Below, in pieces: positions 31,501-32,587 of a stretch of 32,587 nucleotides of DNA; position 1 is the first letter of the stretch, and each line of letters opens with the position of its first letter. The stretch comes from Streptomyces sp. 15-116A (GTDB lineage: Bacteria > Actinomycetota > Actinomycetes > Streptomycetales > Streptomycetaceae): NCBI RefSeq assembly GCF_025290915.1, contig NZ_JAOCQE010000047.1:1-32587 (forward strand), in the 5' to 3' direction. Under the pieces are notes generated by a model. The model saw only the letters and a program-made list of their open reading frames with translations, was not told the DNA's origin and did not search any database. The translations under genes were made by a program, and so were the position numbers.

Positions 31501-32343
31501 GTGGACATCGAAGTTCTGGGCACATTGGCCGTCAAGGAGTTCGGGATACCGGTGACTCCGTCCGCGCCCAAGCCCCGCCAGGTGCTCGCACTGCTCGCGC
31601 TCCGTGCCGACCAGGTGGTGCCGGTGGAGGTGCTGACCGAGGAGCTGTGGGGCGACCGGCCGCCGCGCAGCGCCCGGACCACCCTGCAGACCTACATCCT
31701 CCAACTGCGGGAGCTGCTCACCGCCGCCCTGCGTCACGCTCCCGCCGACGCCGTGACCCGTACCGCCAAGGACGTCCTCGTCACCGCTCCCGGCGGTTAT
31801 CTGCTGCGGACCTCGCCGGGCAGCCACGACGTACGGGAGTTCGACAGGCTCGCGGGCATGGGGTACCGGGCGCTGGACGCGGAGGACTTCGCGGGTGCCA
31901 GCCGCCGGCTGTCCGAGGCCCTCGCCCTGTGGAACGGCGCCGCGCTGGCCGGGATACCGGCCGGACCGCAGCTGGAGCTGGAGATCCGGCGCCTGGAGGA
32001 GTCCCGGCTGTGCGCCCTCTACCAGCGCATCGAGGCCGACCTCAGGCTCGGCCGGCACCGGGAACTCCTCGGCGAGCTCACCGTCCTGGCGGACCGCTAC
32101 CGCACCCACGAGAACCTGCACGGCCAGTTGATGCTCGCCCTGCACCGCTCGGGCCGCCGGGGCGAGGCGCTCGGTGTCTACCAGCGGCTGCGCCAGTCGC
32201 TCGTACGCGATCTGGGGCTGGAGCCCTCGGCCGGACTGCGGCGGCTGCAGCGCTCCATCCTGATGACCGGGCCGGAGGCCGCCCTGGACCCGGTGCCCGC
32301 GGAGTACTCCGCCACGGCCGACCGGCTGGCTCGCGTCGGCTGA
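31501..32343 (+). CDS. SARP-family pathway activator
   Basis: The 280-aa protein has an N-terminal OmpR-type winged-helix DNA-binding domain (about 12-100: APKPRQVLALLALRADQVVPVEVLTEELWGDRPPRSA, then LQTYILQLREL and APGGYLL). A bacterial transcriptional activation domain follows (about 105-255: FDRLAGMGYRALDAEDFAGA through LALHRSGRRGEALGVYQRLRQSL and DLGLEPSAGLRRLQR). SARPs activate antibiotic gene clusters by binding direct repeats near -35. The small size, with no ATPase or TPR domain, fits pathway-specific activators. GTG 31501 (VDIEVLG) is preferred to ATG 31456 because AGGGGA lies 6-9 nt upstream and SARPs begin here. Two ARE-like operators in its promoter make it the likely output of the receptor system. 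Confidence 0.92.
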   Translation: MDIEVLGTLAVKEFGIPVTPSAPKPRQVLALLALRADQVVPVEVLTEELWGDRPPRSARTTLQTYILQLRELLTAALRHAPADAVTRTAKDVLVTAPGGYLLRTSPGSHDVREFDRLAGMGYRALDAEDFAGASRRLSEALALWNGAALAGIPAGPQLELEIRRLEESRLCALYQRIEADLRLGRHRELLGELTVLADRYRTHENLHGQLMLALHRSGRRGEALGVYQRLRQSLVRDLGLEPSAGLRRLQRSILMTGPEAALDPVPAEYSATADRLARVG

Positions 32344-32421
32344 CGGCGCATCCTCCGCCCGGCGGCTCCGGCCCGACCGGGCCGGGATGCGGCACGGGCG
32401 CGGAACGGAACGAGCACAGAG

Positions 32422-32488
32422 CGGATGCGGGGCGCGGCCCGTACGACGGCGAGGAAACCTCTGTCGTACGGGCCGCGCCCCGCATCCG
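32422..32488. terminator. Bidirectional terminator with perfect 26-bp stem
   Basis: The left arm (32422-32447, beginning CGGATGCGGGGCGCGG) and right arm (32463-32488, ending CCCGCATCCG) are perfect complements across 26 bp with a 15-nt loop. The hairpin lies between the convergent SARP gene and the gene ending at 32494 and should stop transcription from both sides. Confidence 0.85.
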
Positions 32489-32493
32489 TGCGC

Positions 32494-32587
32494 CTACGCG
32501 TGCTGGAGGACCTCGGACAGGCGGGCCCGCAGCGCCGGGCCCGGTTCCGCCCCGTGCGCGCGGGCCAGGGCGTGGCGGGCCCGCCGG
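32494..32587 (-). CDS. C-terminal fragment of convergent gene
   Basis: A minus-strand frame open to the window edge encodes RRARHALARAHGAEPGPA then LRARLSEVLQHA before TAG (32496-32494). Only about 31 codons are visible, with Streptomyces-like codon usage and a strong terminator right after the stop, so it is probably a real gene end. The Ala/Arg-rich helical C-terminus gives no family; a regulator is one possibility. Confidence 0.5.
   Translation of the reverse strand, partial: RRARHALARAHGAEPGPALRARLSEVLQHA

Overview
The window is a high-GC (roughly 70% or more), GTG-rich stretch with third positions almost always G or C. It carries Streptomyces-type families throughout: a CvnA-like sensor, XRE/DUF397 pairs, AfsA and ArpA-type regulators, a SARP and Streptomyces-wide intergenic repeats. 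It is very probably chromosomal Streptomyces DNA. No rRNA, tRNA, CRISPR array or intact transposase gene was found.

Layout. Bases 1-9549 are mostly household and signalling genes. They are a truncated sensor histidine kinase (-), an FAD/Fe-S 2-hydroxyacid dehydrogenase of the YdiJ type, a SUKH (SMI1/KNR4) protein, a NUDIX hydrolase (-), a transmembrane Ser/Thr kinase and an EamA/RhtA exporter. Bases 9552-11313 form a small accessory patch: a DUF6247 gene followed by a broken toxin-like gene, then a DUF397/XRE regulator pair on the minus strand.

Bases 11432-21513 are one long, mostly translationally coupled operon. It encodes a TIGR03084 protein, an AtuA-family protein, both subunits of an MCC/GCC-type biotin-dependent acyl-CoA carboxylase, an acyl-CoA dehydrogenase, a 4-coumarate/cinnamate:CoA ligase-like enzyme, an enoyl-CoA hydratase and a TetR regulator. 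The gene content resembles the Pseudomonas acyclic-terpene (atu) and leucine (liu) routes: activate an acid, desaturate it, carboxylate a 3-methyl-enoyl-CoA, hydrate. No lyase is visible and the true substrate is unknown. From memory, Streptomyces coelicolor has the same block near SCO4380-SCO4388, including its characterised cinnamate:CoA ligase. The operon ends at a 261-bp MITE-like element that abuts the stop codon of pdxH. Divergent from pdxH is a citrate synthase.

Beyond 23860 the character changes. A 690-bp gene-free boundary holds a tandem repeat, a three-way-junction-like inverted repeat and a minus-strand promoter. After it come a flavin monooxygenase and an NmrA-like reductase. Then follows a dense gamma-butyrolactone-type regulatory island on the minus strand, with two AfsA-family synthases alternating with two ArpA/ScbR-family receptors. 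A plus-strand SARP activator follows.

The promoters of all five regulatory genes, and more weakly the region before the monooxygenase, contain related ARE-like operators sharing AANATACNGACGNNCCGGTTTT. The simplest reading is a hormone-receptor-SARP circuit at the edge of a secondary-metabolite gene cluster. The last bases hold a very strong 26-bp-stem terminator and the C-terminal end of a convergent gene.
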